Assembly: GCA_036346225.1 (NCBI GenBank)
Contig: JARFIW010001369.1
Span: 3,786,001 to 3,850,000 of the forward strand
Length of the DNA stretch: 64,000 nucleotides
Source of the DNA: Platerodrilus igneus
Lineage: Eukaryota; Arthropoda; Insecta; Coleoptera; Lycidae
Reading direction: 5' to 3'
The notes beneath the pieces are model-generated. The model made no database searches, was not told the DNA's origin, and saw nothing but the letters and a program-made list of their open reading frames with translations. This document shows, one piece after another, positions 35,568 to 47,237 of the stretch. Numbering within the stretch: position 1 is the stretch's first letter; every line of letters starts with the position of its first letter. A program made the position numbers and the translations under genes.

Positions 35568-36054
35568 AAACATATGGAATGGACATCGTTTGTTACAAGT
35601 TATATGAGGCAAATTGCTTGGAAAGGCGTACATGTTAAAACAATTTGGGCAATTTTGGAGCAGTGATTAATGATTACGATCTGGAAAACGGCAACAATAA
35701 GCAAATTTTCACGGCAACAAGTAGATCTTCACGGTACAATAAAATTGTATTAGTTAACATTTTAAAAAGGACATATTTATTAACTAGTTAAGTTACATGA
35801 TAAGATGTTTGTTTTAGGTGCAAGTCTTTGTGTGGCAGTTGTATGTAGAAGTCAATAATTCGATTTGAAGGGTGGCAGCTTCGGTGAGGTTTTGCCAGTA
35901 TACAAAATAATTATTAAACCCAACTGATCAGATACGTTTAAATCCGATTTTAAAGAGGTGGATATTTAGTTATGTGAATATCTTGACAAATTTTGTACCC
36001 AACAATATCTAATTAAAGAGTTATTTGTGAACGAAAATTAAGAATTTACAATTA

Positions 36055-36102
36055 GAGTGTGTGTATGTGTGTGCGTGTGCGTGCGCGTGTATGTGTGCTC
36101 TG
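36055..36102 (+). repeat. (GT)n-type microsatellite
   Basis: 'gtgtgtgtatgtgtgtgcgt' and further GT/GCGT repeats, ending just before 'tgttacgttaagaagcgcac'. Part of that sequence recurs at 33617 ('ggttaagaaacgcacggg'). Confidence 0.9.
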
Positions 36103-37924
36103 TTACGTTAAGAAGCGCACGGGTCAGACAGAAATAGTGAAGCAGGTTTATTTTCTAAGCGTCACATACAGTTTTATTTTCTAACAATTTAGTATTAGGT
36201 AATCATATAATGCACTTCGCGCTAGACATGTTGCTAGAATTTAGGCGAGAAGGTCATTACTATCGTATTTAATATTCCGCGCAGCCGTACTGTTTTGAAT
36301 AGTCATGCGCCTTTATTGATAAAGGAGAAGATGTCATTTTGGTTAGTTAGTATGTAATCAGCATACACGTTGTTTTTTTTGAAGTGTAAGTTAGGAGTTA
36401 TAATGGGTGGAAAAATACTCCATTCATGGCAGTTTCGTATAGGCTGGGATTCGTGCTAGACACCCAGTCTTCAGTTAGAACTCAGTTCTAATTTAATGTA
36501 GTGATATTTATAAAACGGTTCGTTATTAAATATAGCGTCTTCTTTTTTTTTAAAAAAGTTTTGAATTTTTAGCAAGCTAGTAGAATTTATGGAACAGGAA
36601 TTTAAAAGCAGGAGTTGATTCTAATACAAATTAATAACGAACAAGATTTAATTATTGGTTTTTGGAAGGAAGTTTGTCGTTTTGAAAAGAAGATTGCTGG
36701 ATAGTAATGCTCTAAAGCGACAGGTGTTCAGTCTTTCTTTTGTTAATACTTAAATGTTTTTGTCATCAAACTTTGGTGAGTAACATTTCTTTTTATAATG
36801 ATCAAGAAGAACATGTTATAAATTTCATTGTTGGAAGTATCCAATACAAAAGTGATGGAACGTTTTGTTGAAAAATACGGTTTACTCAGACAAAATGTAT
36901 TTAAGTCGTAAATATGAAGTTTAATATTTTAAATAACAATATTGCACGTAATTTTTATTAAAACATATAACAATTTTATACGGTGTTATTGGGATAGCAA
37001 GACTTTTTTGTCGCCATATTTTTTGTACTAAACATTTGTTATGTTCAGCTCTTCAAAACAACATATATAGTGATACAAAACTAGTTTCCTATATTTCATT
37101 AAAATATATGACGCTTATGTTTGCTGATTGAATATTGTATTTAGAAAATTCTTGATCTCAATTAAATAAAATAAATTCTAGAAAGATTAAAAATTAAGCT
37201 AAAAACATATTTTTAAGTTTGTAAGCTATATCAAAGATCTCCGATAACAGCGAATGATTTATATTAATAAAATATTAAGTATTTAATTATGACAGGCATA
37301 GTCTGTTGATTACTATAATTTTTTGCCTACTTAATAATTTCAGCAGCATTCACTTTTATGCTGTTGTGCATATATTAATAATTTTGTACAAAGAATAAGA
37401 GAAACTAACTTTTTATTAGATGCTAATTAAAATTCAAATCTTTTATTTTAAAATCTAATAAAAATAAGTAGTGTATGAGATTGGTTGAGATGATAAAATT
37501 AAAAAGAATATAAAAAGTAGTTTAATTACTCTCAATTTAAGAATATTATATTACGATACATCTAAATTCAAGTTGAAGGTATAAATTTACTTATTTTTTA
37601 TGTATTTTGTTTCGGACACAAATAGTGCATGTGGTAATATATTTTTTCAGGTTTTAAGAGGTTTTACAAACATTCACTTTAATATTATTCTCTAGTGTTT
37701 TCTGCGTCTACCCTTAGGGCGACTTTTTATTGTTGGATTTCATAGACGCTGTGGCGCCCAAGATTCTTTTGTGTTTTATGTTTAGTCTCGGGAAAATACC
37801 CCGATCACCTCATGCCTCCGCAGGAATAGACCCCGAGTTAGGACCGATAGCAACCTTTTTTTCTTCGCAACGCCTACTGGCCCTGTCACATCTTTAACAA
37901 AGGCCATCCTCAAAACTTTCTATC

Positions 37925-38760
37925 CAGCGAAAGAAAAAAATATAACAATAGAAAGGATGTTAAAGTGAGGACCCCCACGAATCACGATTACAAAACAGAA
38001 CACAAGAAACTTAGAAATACCCTACTAACCACCAATGCGGTGAAAGGGGGATTCCCAGCAAAACAAAAAATACATCGTCATCGATTTTCTATTTACAATA
38101 AAAATTTAAAAAAATCTGTTTAAACCAACCAAAAAAATAGTTATATTACACAGAATAAATTTGAAGAGTTGACGTACGAAGTGCGCATTTCGTTTAACAT
38201 GTAGAATTCGGTAGTAAAAAAAAGAAAAAATTAATGTTTATACTTTCTCATAACACCAGGGTGTTAAAGTAAAAAATACTAACAATAGAACAAATTCTAG
38301 TAATTACCTAATAAAGTACTATGGAACATCAGTGACGCACTAACAACAAAAGTAGAAAAAAAGAAGTGCTCCCGATATATGGGAAGACTATCACAACATA
38401 CCTCCACGTGCCAAGATACTATCGTGCGTCCTTTGCATCCACGGAGGTGAACCAGCTAAGCGTCAGAGTGTTTGTGTCCAGATGCAGCGTCGTCAGATGT
38501 TGAGAGCCGCCACATATACTGCAACTGCGAGACACATACCAGCGCAGTTGGTTCTACATAAAAAGAATAATCGGGCCTACATAAAACAATTTGGCCTCTA
38601 GCTAAGAGCTAAAAAATAGTCTTACTAGCATTAATGGCACAGGAGAACTTACCGACGCAACCAAGATCTATACTTCTTGTCAAAAAAAGTGCATCGCTCT
38701 TGAAGTAATAGGTCGAGTAATGTATAAAATACATATAAGAACGAACTGCAGAATCAAATT
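37925..38760. repeat. Repeat C, copy 2 of the long direct repeat
   Basis: Direct copy of 33600-34470 about 4.3 kb downstream, with the landmarks listed there. The two could be diverged long terminal repeats of one old element, but the interior has no recognisable coding sequence. Confidence 0.75.
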
Positions 38761-39416
38761 GAACTGTTTTTCACAAGAATTAAATCCAATACCAACGTTA
38801 TCCAACACACTCGAAACAAACTTTATCAAATAAGTACGATCCATTATTTCAACGAGTCTTTAGGATTGGGTATTATAACAAGTAATTATACGCTATAGTG
38901 ATATGTTTCAAGCCAACAAATACATCAAATAAGGTACCGACTATTTAAATTATAGAACAACTTTTCATTTAGCAGTAAATGGGTTTAAATGAAATTGTAG
39001 TAAAGCGTACCTATTGTAGGAAGGTCTAATATACAGGATAGAGTCAGAGTATTAGAAGCAGAATCTATATGAATGTGAGTAATGAAATAAATAGCATAAG
39101 GTTTCGTACACCGTCGGAAGGTGAACGCAACAGTTCATCCTAATTATAAAATAGATTTGATTATCCAAAAGTTGTTAATTTCTTTTTGTTAGATTTAAGA
39201 TGTTCGTAAGGCAAAGCTGTTGAATAATTAAAGTTTGTTTTGAAAAAAAGTTGTTTTTCCTAAATGTTAAATGTAGGATATTGTTTGTTGTGACTGTAGT
39301 AATAAGTATTTGAAAGCTTGTTTGTAAAAGAGTATTTAGTGTCATTACAAATCTGACGTCTGAATCTAGTGGTTTTATTTTGAAGAGAGCTAGCTAAAAA
39401 ATAATTAAACAACGTG
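38761..39416. other. Unassigned stretch
   Basis: No supported feature. Confidence 0.4.
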
Positions 39417-40230
39417 CAAATTTATTGAACTTGAAACTTGGTAGGAAATTAGGGTTGGTGTACTAAAGCAACACAATACGTTTTACAGAAACGTGTTCGT
39501 TCCGGTCCATAAATTTTTTGGAGTTTGCGTAGACACTATAAGAAAATTAAAAATTTTTTTCTTAGCTTCAGTAAGACCTGCGCTCTTGAAATTTGGTAGA
39601 CAACTAGAGTTGGTGTACTAAAACAACACATCCTTTTTACAGAAACGTGTTCGCCTCCGGTTCATACATTTTTCCCAGTTTGCGTAAGAATATCTTAACA
39701 AAATTAAAAAATTCTTTTCTTAGCTTCTGTAAGACCTGCGCTCTTGAAACTTGGTAGACAATTTGGGGTTGGTGTACTAAAACAATACATACGTTTTACA
39801 GTAACGTGTTCTCCCCGGTTCATAAATTTTTCCGAGTTTGCGTAAGAACATCTTAAAACAATTTAAAAAAAATTTTCTTAACTTCTGTAAGACCTGCGCT
39901 CTTAACACTTGGTATGCAATTAGCGCTTGTATACTTAAATAACACATACCTTTTACAGAAACGTGTTCGCCCCGGTTCAGAAAATTCCAAAAAATTTGTG
40001 AACTGCAGGAAACACGCTTCTGTGAAGATTAGGTGTTGTTTTAGTACAGCAACCCTAATTGCCTACAAAGTTTCAAGAGCGCAAATCTTATAGTAGCTAA
40101 GAGAATTTTTTTTTAATTTTCTTAAGTTGACTTGTGAACCAGGTTGAACACGTTTCGGTAGAAGTTATGTGTTGTTTTAGTTTACATACACTAGCTGTCT
40201 AACAAGTTTTAAGAGCGCAGGTTTTACACA
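39417..40230. repeat. 158-bp tandem repeat with an orientation switch
   Basis: 'gacctgcgctcttg' occurs at 39575, 39733 and 39891, exactly 158 bases apart, with a diverged first unit at about 39417. Each unit also has 'ggtgtactaaaacaacacat' and 'cagaaacgtgttcgcc'. After about 40000 the same unit appears in reverse complement: 'aagagcgc' at 40075 and 40211, with 'aggtgttgttttagtacagc' at 40031. So there are four units forward and about two inverted. Such arrays can fold back. There are no coding constraints. Confidence 0.9.
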
Positions 40231-42289
40231 AGTTTAGAAAATTACATGTACTTCAATTTACAAGGGCAACTGCTTAAAATATACACGCAAGAATAATATA
40301 GGAATCTCAAAATTATTTAGTTTCAATCACCCTGAGATTTAAAATGCGTAAAGATAATTGGATTAATGCAAGAAGCATAATTGAACGATAGGAATGCTTG
40401 TTCAGTTCAGTAGGCGTGATTTTGTAGTAATGGAGATTGGTAGACGTATCCATATTTAGCGGCCAGTAGATAGTGGCCGTTACCTTCACTAACGTGAATA
40501 TTAACATCGTGGTTAACAATTTTTATTCCAGAAGATGCTCTAGCGTTCAAAAAATATAATTTTTTAGCGTTTTCCGAATGGCGAAAATGCTTGGGGTGGC
40601 TTATTTGTGTGAAACAATGTGTAGATTGTATATGGGATATTATTCAAAGCAAACCATTTTTGAATTCTTAGCAATTTCATCTTCTTCTATCCCGAAATTT
40701 TACAGTCCCTCGTATTTATAAAGAGGATAGATTTTCAAGCTTATAAGGCAAACCGACCAATCGATTTTTAGTGCCAATTGTGGAACAATAAATTTGTTAA
40801 TTTAATTATGCAAGCAGTTACAATCAATATGTGTAGTAGTTCGCAAATCCGCTCTGCTCTACATGAATGAAAGCGAATTTGCTTTGAAATACGTAATCGC
40901 AGCTGTGAATGATATCGAAAGCGTACTACGAAAACAGAGATGGCAATAGCTTTCACTGCTTGTACATGACCTGGTTAGGATGATATTGCCCCAGTTTAAC
41001 TCTCATCTAGTTCAGGTGTGTATTTTATTACAGCTCATGAATGAGAATAAAAGAGTAAGTAGAACAAAGTTTTCAGGCTGCATTTAAGAATAATTCAATT
41101 TCGTTGGGGAATGATTCGCAGCGTATCGTTGTTTACAAGTTCAATTACAAATGTTCAGTAGTTATAATACATGCAAATAAAAGCAAGAACAGGTCATTGT
41201 GCCATAAAAGGTAAAAACAGTTCCATGGGTAATTTACTCTAGACAAAGTTTACAGTTTACACTACAATACTAGAGTTCATCGCATCCTTCTACCAGATTC
41301 CTTTTCTGTAAACCTTGATTGTTTTGAACACATAATATAAGATTATTATATTTTTCCTGAGTTGATATAACTTAAAAAGCTACAAAAATACCGCGCACCG
41401 AATATGCTTATAATTATATTCCATTCGTTTTAACTTTAGGATGACATCACAACTGGATAAAATGAACATTGCCAAAGTTAGTTTAAATTTTAGTGTATTT
41501 AATGAAAGATATACGAATATTTCCATTAGCAAGAAGAATTGGTGGCAACCCCGTACAGAACTGCCAACCTTTATTGTGTTAAATGACAATATCTTTCAAG
41601 TGTAATTCTAGGTATTCATTTGTATACAGCTGTCAACACTTCACTACATTTGATGTTATCCTAAAGTTAAAGCGAATGGACTATATCAACCCTATTTTAT
41701 TAAGCTGTTTCAAGATGACGCTACATGTCATGACTCACCCAGATGTATAAATTCAAAATATATTCATGTCATAAACGTTGGTATCGTATACGAGCAATCA
41801 AACATTTACAAACTAAGAACCTCTAATTTTAAAAACAAAACAAAATTATATACAAAACACAATAGTACCAAAAATGAACAATTCGTAGGTACACAATATA
41901 CATATTTACGAATAAAAACAAAGAATCATTTTTAACATGGCGAGCTGCAGTTTTTAGGTTACCCCCTATATTAATTTTTAAACAAGAAAAGGTACAAAAT
42001 TACCCCACTAAAAACCACAGCTCGAAATCAGTATTGTAAGTACGGAATTCTATACATAAAATTATCTTAATAAAGAAATCAGTACATATTATAATATCCT
42101 CGCACATACAAACAACCAGTCATTTTACCACCAACAAGGTGATGCATCCGTAGACCCGTGTACATATGCTTTTCCAACATCTACCGGGTACCCATATAAG
42201 AAAATTAGTGTATAAACACTCACCCTCGAGTCACCACCGTCGGGTTGGCTCCTACCGTCTGTAAAAACGGTGCGAAACAGAGGTGCGCA
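40231..42289. other. Unassigned AT-rich stretch
   Basis: No gene found. Short minus-strand frames at 40313-40519, 40768-40956 and 41380-41589 have no recognisable domain. Confidence 0.45.
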
Positions 42290-42735
42290 TGATTCCGCCT
42301 TGGGGTAGTCCTCCTATCACAACAAGGGGCGACCATTCATTGTGGCTTTAAGGGCCACCGGAAGGAGCACGCTGTAAGGCGTGCGTACCGCTGCGAATGC
42401 GCTGAGGGCGCTGAAAGCGCAGAGCACGTGCTCTTCGACTGCCCGCTTGAGGCATCAAATCGAGGGTTAGCTGATAGCAAATTAGCTATCCTAGGTCTAG
42501 CATGGCCAAAGAGCCTAAAGGAAGTTGGGGAAGTGGCTAACCAGAAGGCGTTCTGGACAGCCTTTGAAGAGTTCGCAGGAAGGGTCGCGAGATTAGACGG
42601 CGATAACCGCGCGTAAATCGGAAGGGAGTGGGGGGAGGATTGGAAATTTTAGATCTCACCTGGTGATAAATGATATGAGTTTGGTAACCAAAACCTGTAT
42701 TTAAATAATAATAATAATTTAAAAAAAAAACCCTA
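42290..42735 (+). pseudogene. C-terminal end of a LINE ORF2 with zinc knuckle (R1/jockey/I-type)
   Basis: The plus frame from about 42351 to 42616 reads GHRKEHAVRRAYRCECAEGA, ESAEHVLFDCPLEASNR, then LKEVGEVANQKAFWTAFEEF to a stop at 42614. CxC followed by HVLFxCP is the C-terminal zinc knuckle found after the reverse transcriptase or RNase H in R1/jockey/I-type LINEs. Upstream sequence is in broken frames. A 3' tail of 'aataataataa' and A-rich sequence follows (42704-42733), as expected of a retrotransposed 3' end. The segment is clearly GC-richer than its surroundings, suggesting a younger or compositionally different insertion. It is 5'-truncated. Confidence 0.75.
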
Positions 42736-43670
42736 TATAAAATAATACAAAAAAACTATATAAAATATTTAAAAAAAAATTATCATAGTATTTATACAAG
42801 TCCATATGCATGAAACCCCCGCACCACTAAAACAATCACTACAATCACTATCGAACCTTATACGCGCGGAAATCGGGAATAAATAAAAAACTTAAAACTT
42901 AATCCGGGAAATAAATAAATAAGAACATATAAATCAAAACCTTCATTAAATTAAATCAATGAAATAAACAAGGGAATAAAATAAAAAATAAAATAGAGCG
43001 AAACCGCGCATCCCTCCAGGACTTAAAAGTGAAGTGATAGTGATTGTGACCCCCCAGGACGATTAGTGCATACCCACCAGAACTTTAGCAGTGCATATCC
43101 ATTTCCCCCTAGCAGTAAGTTTAAATTTATGCAGACCACCAGATCTTCGGATGCTGGAGAAATATATTAACGAGGTAAGAATAAAATTATGGCAGTTGTG
43201 CTCGCATAAGCATTGATGTATGATAATTTTGTGCGTAATGGCGCTAGTCGGTATAATGCTTATGCGAGTTCACCTGATAATTTAGGTTATGCTTTTTGCA
43301 ATTTAATGCACTGCTCAATGCTTAATGCTTATAGATGTATTTATATATTCACATAAATATTTATATTTATTTTTATATTTATATTTTTGCTTGCTTTTAT
43401 TGTTTGTGGCTTGATATTATTTGTTTGACGTTCTGCCGACATTTTTGGTTGCAGCTTATATGTAGGAAGGAAGATTGTTTGAGAAGATTGTAATTACAAT
43501 ATAGATCAGTTAGGGAATGATAGGGAAAGCTAGGGACGGATTTAGGCTAACAAATTACTTAGACCAGGGAAGACGAATTTGTAAATTTATAAAGCAGGTA
43601 AAATAGCTGGATTCACTATTAATATATTTGGCGTATTCTTAAAAAATTGAATCCATTTTAAAATTACCTA
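42736..43670. other. Unassigned AT-rich stretch
   Basis: A-rich and T-rich sequence without supported genes. Confidence 0.4.
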
Positions 43671-43760
43671 GCTAGATTTGGATAGTTTTAAGTCGACCCT
43701 TCGGGTCGCACCGGTAAGCAAAGCTGGCAGCTGCTATCCGGCATTACGGATCCCTCCCCA
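43671..43760 (+). other. GC-richer fragment with a small hairpin, possible LINE 3' UTR
   Basis: 'cgacccttcgggtcg' (43693-43707) is a 6-bp-arm hairpin, followed by 'ggcagctgctatccggcatt'. The composition contrasts with the AT-rich surroundings. It is possibly 3' UTR of a non-LTR element, but no coding sequence supports this. Confidence 0.35.
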
Positions 43761-43930
43761 TTCATTTTGTTTGTATCTTGTTGATCGGGCACACTCCAAA
43801 GTCAACGCTAGAGATACCATCAATCAAACCCTATTTTTAGTTTTTGTTTCAGTCGTTAGATTTTTATTTAGGATGTGTTAATTTTGAAGTTAGAATAATT
43901 AGGAGCACGTTTATATTTTTCGCGTTTAAA

Positions 43931-43963
43931 CCCAATGTAATACCTTCGGGTGGAGCATTGGAG
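43931..43963 (+). mobile_element. SINE 3'-end fragment
   Basis: 'ccaatgtaataccttcgggt' and 'ggagcattgga' match the last part of the SINE copies (for example 51751-51781). The rest of the SINE is absent. Confidence 0.75.
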
Positions 43964-44677
43964 ACGTGGCTGCAAGCATAGCGGCCTTTAATTAAATTAT
44001 AATGTAAGGCGTGCTCAAACTTTTCATACAGAAAAACGGAAACAACCAACCATTCTACACGTGTTTTCTCTGTGTAGATTGAAAAGCAAGTCAATATTAA
44101 TTTCGTTTCACTAATGACCAGAGCTCAAAGTAATATTGTTGTTAAGGAAATAAAACTGGAAAAACACGGTTTATTGGGATAATACGCGGCTTTAATTCGA
44201 CGAAGCTTTCAATGGAAAACACATAAGAATCAATTACCATATACCTAGAACCAGTTATCGCCTGTTTAATTTTAGCTTAAACTTTACGTTGAGAAATTCT
44301 TAGAAAGAGTATTTATACAAATAGATAAATGAATTAACACTTGAAAGGATTATTTTAATTTACTTAATTAATTTTCGTTTTTAACGCCAAAGCGATTTGA
44401 GTTGAAAATTATTAGACCGCGGATTTCTTATTACAGAAAAAATGTACAGGATGTTCAAAATAAACGTAACAAGTAAAGGTTGCACCCAGCAACAACAGAT
44501 CAATGTTGGGTAGTTAATAATAAGCTTCTCTTACTTTATCAAGTCGGACTACTAGACAGTGACCTCATCAAGTTTAATACGCTTTGCGGAAGTTACACAA
44601 CTCTTCTTCTACAATAATAAACAACTCATGGTATCGTCGAATGGGTAGTAATTCTCACCAATCCAAGTCATCTTAAA

Positions 44678-44719
44678 GGTACGTTTCAACTGAGGCAACA
44701 ATCGGCAACATGTAGCATG
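44678..44719 (+). repeat. Left terminal inverted repeat of the Harbinger element
   Basis: Pairs with 48105-48147. Both contain GGTACGTTTC, ACTGAGG and CAACATGT in the same order. Confidence 0.85.
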
Positions 44720-45751
44720 ATTCACGTGTTATTTTGTTGAACTGTTGCCGTGCGACTTCATATTTTGTCGCAAGTCGAATTTCGCCCAAGAATCTGTTGC
44801 CAATTGTCACTTACTACTTGTTGTCGTTGCTTCTACACGAGGCGAAGGGATTTCAGGTGATTCAACACATGTTTGCCAGTAGTGTGCGTCATGTCATCAG
44901 AAGCAGTAGCAACTGCTACTTATTTGATTCTCGCAAATGGCAATAAAAGAAGAAAACGGAAGAAACCTAGGAGGTGATCCAATATGTATATTAGTTAAAG
45001 GTAGTGACAATCGCAAGGAATTTTTCACAAAAACTCATTACACACAGTGGTAGTTTGTTCAAAAATTTCATACGTAAGAGCAGACAAGATTTTAAGTATC
45101 TAGTTGAAAAGGTCACTCATTGGGTGAAAAAAAAACAGACACCAACCAGTCGTGAAACGATGTCTGTTCAAGTGCGAGTAATGTTGAGTTTGAGATACCT
45201 AGTTACTTAGGATAGTTATGTTATACTTATCTTATGTGTCTCTTCAGAATTTCAATCCCAAGTATTTGTCGTATAATACCAAAAGTATACAGAGCCTATA
45301 GAAAAGTACTGCCAGATTTTGTACAGGTAAGTTGATAAAACTTGTAGCTTTATAAATAATGTTTATATATTTATAGAATTGAAGCAAGGTTAGTGAATTG
45401 AATAAATAGTTTGTTATTTATATATTCAAGGCAATAACATTGAACATATTAAACCTCAATTGACAAATACATAGCCGCATAGTAAACATTTATTTGTTTA
45501 TTGAAGTTCCAAATAATCGGTAAGTACTGTAAATTCAGAATCAAATGTTTTTCTTCGCCGTCACTTGTAGTTCTGAAACACTGAGCTCGAACAGAAGGAG
45601 GACGAGATAAGTAACTGCTTGTACTACCAAAATTCCGATTCATCGTGGAAGTAGTGTCCATACTCCCATGATATGAAGTGGATGACCCATCATTATTGTA
45701 CTTTTCCATAGCTGCTTCAAACAGTATGTTGTTGATAAGATGTTTTACAAC

Positions 45752-45764
45752 GGTCCTTGCTCTA
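45752..45764 (+). repeat. SINE target-site duplication, left copy
   Basis: 'ggtccttgctcta', identical to 46064-46076. Confidence 0.95.
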
Positions 45765-46063
45765 GAGGCGGCTCCGTGGCGTAGTGGTATGTGTGTGACT
45801 ACTACGCCCAAGGTCCTGGGTTCGAATCGTGACACGGTCCGCTTGAAAAATGTTAGGCGAGCATTTTTCACAAAAATACCTCCTCGTTCGGATGAGAGGT
45901 AAAATGGAGGTCCCGTGTATGAGTGTTGTCACGTACGTTAAAGATCCCTACCTTGCTTGGAACGGCAAGGGTCCGGCAAAATTCCAAATTTTCCAGGTAA
46001 AAAAAACTCGCTTCCTGGCCAATGTGGTACCTTCGGATGGAGCATTGGAAAATCACATGTAGG
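45765..46063 (+). mobile_element. tRNA-derived SINE, copy 2, with perfect 13-bp target duplication
   Basis: A 299-bp SINE of the same family as 26744-27038. The tRNA-like head 'ggctccgtggcgtagtggta' and B box 'gggttcgaatcg' (45818) are followed by the shared core and tail. The 13-bp direct repeats on both sides are identical, which fixes both ends and shows LINE-type target-primed insertion. It splits the antisense BESS-like gene. Read without SINE and one duplication, that minus-strand frame is continuous. Confidence 0.95.
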
Positions 46064-46076
46064 GGTCCTTGCTCTA
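46064..46076 (+). repeat. SINE target-site duplication, right copy
   Basis: 'ggtccttgctcta', identical to 45752-45764. Confidence 0.95.
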
Positions 46077-47237
46077 GGCTAAAGATCACGTAGTTCATTT
46101 GCGACATGCTCACCATAAGTTGTGCCTTCGTCCTTCTCCATTGATTGTTGTAATACAGCATACGCTTCTTATTCACGTTTAGAATACGGTGATATTGGTT
46201 TGGTCCGTTTCGGTCTTTTCTTAGGTGAAAGAAATTGCTTAACACTTTTTTCATTACTTGACAAATTTGTTACATTTTCAGATTTTAATTGTTGGCTGAG
46301 AGTTGGTGGGATAGTAACACTGAGTCTCAGCTGTATCAGAATCCAAATCATCTTCTTCCTAAAAAAGGAAGAAATACAAACTAGATCTAATTCGTTTCCA
46401 TAAAATAATAATCTGCTATCGTTCATTTATGTTGCAGGTTCCTCCAAATGAAGATGAGTGGAAGATAATAGCAAATGATTTTAAAAAAACCTGTTACTAT
46501 CAACACTCTATCGAAGCCTTAGATCTAAAGCATATGGTGATTCAGAGCCTAAAGAACAGTGGTGGTTTTTTTTTTAATTACAAGGGGTTATTTAACATTG
46601 TTTTGATGGGGACTGCAGATGCTAACTATTGTTTCTTGTATGCCAATATTGGCTGTCAAGGGAGGATTTTAGATGGAGGAGTTTTTCTCCGAACTTCATT
46701 TTACAAAAAAACTAGTGAAAAATGAACTAGCATTACCCACTCCACAACCTCTCCCTGGAAGTTGTTTCCTTACGTTTTAGTGTAGATGATGCATTTCCCC
46801 TACAGGTACATATTATAAAGCCTTATCCAGGATATCAAGAAAACGGTTCTAAAAATAGAATATATAATTACAGACAAGCACGCACACGAAGAGTAGTGGA
46901 AAATACTTTCGGATTATTAGCATCATTTCATGTATTTCGGAAACCTTTAACTGTAAATGTTAAAACGCAAAAACTATCACATCTGCGTTTGTATATCTAC
47001 ACAATCTTTTAAGGGATAGTAATATCACAAAACCTCTTCATAGGCCTTATGCAAACTTAGACATTGATACACAAGATGGAACTGTTACTGCAGAATTATG
47101 GAGAACTGTAGTCGAAGATGACATTGGTATGGCGAATTTACGGCGCAAACCACAAAAATCATGTGAAGATGCCAAAGACACCAAGGTTTTTTTGTGTCGA
47201 AAGAAGCAAATGTATCTTGGCAGGCCAATACTAAGAG

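Larger units (their letters stand above)
34471..37924. other. Interior of repeat complex C, mostly unassigned
   Basis: It holds a partial repeat unit (about 34985-35190), a LINE tail (35495-35567) and a GT microsatellite (36055-36102). The rest, including 35570-36050 and 36103-37924, shows no gene. 'tggcgccc' at about 37752 resembles a primer-binding-site start, but no flanking LTR could be shown. Confidence 0.4.
45490..46415 (-). pseudogene. Antisense BESS-motif protein relic (MADF/BESS-like Harbinger accessory gene)
   Basis: On the minus strand, upstream of the SINE, the frame reads KKRPKRTKPISPYSKREAYA then VLQQSMEKDEGTTYGEHVANELRDL (about 46235-46080). Downstream of the SINE it resumes as SRARTVVKHLINNILFEAAM, EKYNNDGSSTSYHGSMDTTS and a Ser/Asn-rich tail with SYLSRPP, to about 45540. 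Y..HVANELR followed by a hydrophobic helix is a BESS-like protein-interaction motif, typical of MADF/BESS proteins. PIF/Harbinger elements usually encode a second, DNA-binding protein. The N-terminal MADF/Myb part was not found. The gene lies wholly inside the transposase intron on the opposite strand and is cut in the BESS region by the SINE. The family call is from memory. Confidence 0.65.
45327..46438 (+). other. Predicted intron of the Harbinger transposase
   Basis: GTAAGT donor and TTGCAG acceptor flank 1.1 kb whose removal joins two conserved transposase blocks without changing frame. The interval contains an antisense coding relic and a SINE. Confidence 0.75.
45004..47190 (+). pseudogene. 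PIF/Harbinger transposase, two exons, frameshifted
   Basis: A DDE transposase of the DDE_Tnp_4 type. Exon 1 (about 45004-45326) has FKYLVEKVTHWVKKKQTPTS and VRVMLSLRYLVT, then in the next frame FRISIPSICRIIPKVYRAYR, ending in DFVQ at a strong donor ('cag|gtaagt', 45327). The acceptor 'tgttgcag' (46438) joins VPPNEDEW in phase. Exon 2 shows ALDLKHMVIQSLKNSGGFFF (first Asp), DANYCFLYANIGCQGRILDG (second Asp), DDAFPL, then YNYRQARTRRVVENTFGLLA (catalytic Glu) and VYLHNLLRDSN. Frameshifts occur near 45215, 46790 and 46990. All three catalytic residues survive. The N-terminus before exon 1 is unclear. Confidence 0.85.

Noticed and set aside
37690..37930. 'tggcgccc' as the primer-binding site of another LTR element
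   Set aside because: No terminal repeat could be placed on either side and no coding interior follows, so an 8-base match is not enough.
39417..40230. CRISPR-like array of regularly spaced repeats
   Set aside because: The whole 158-base unit repeats, with no unique spacers, and the context is eukaryotic.
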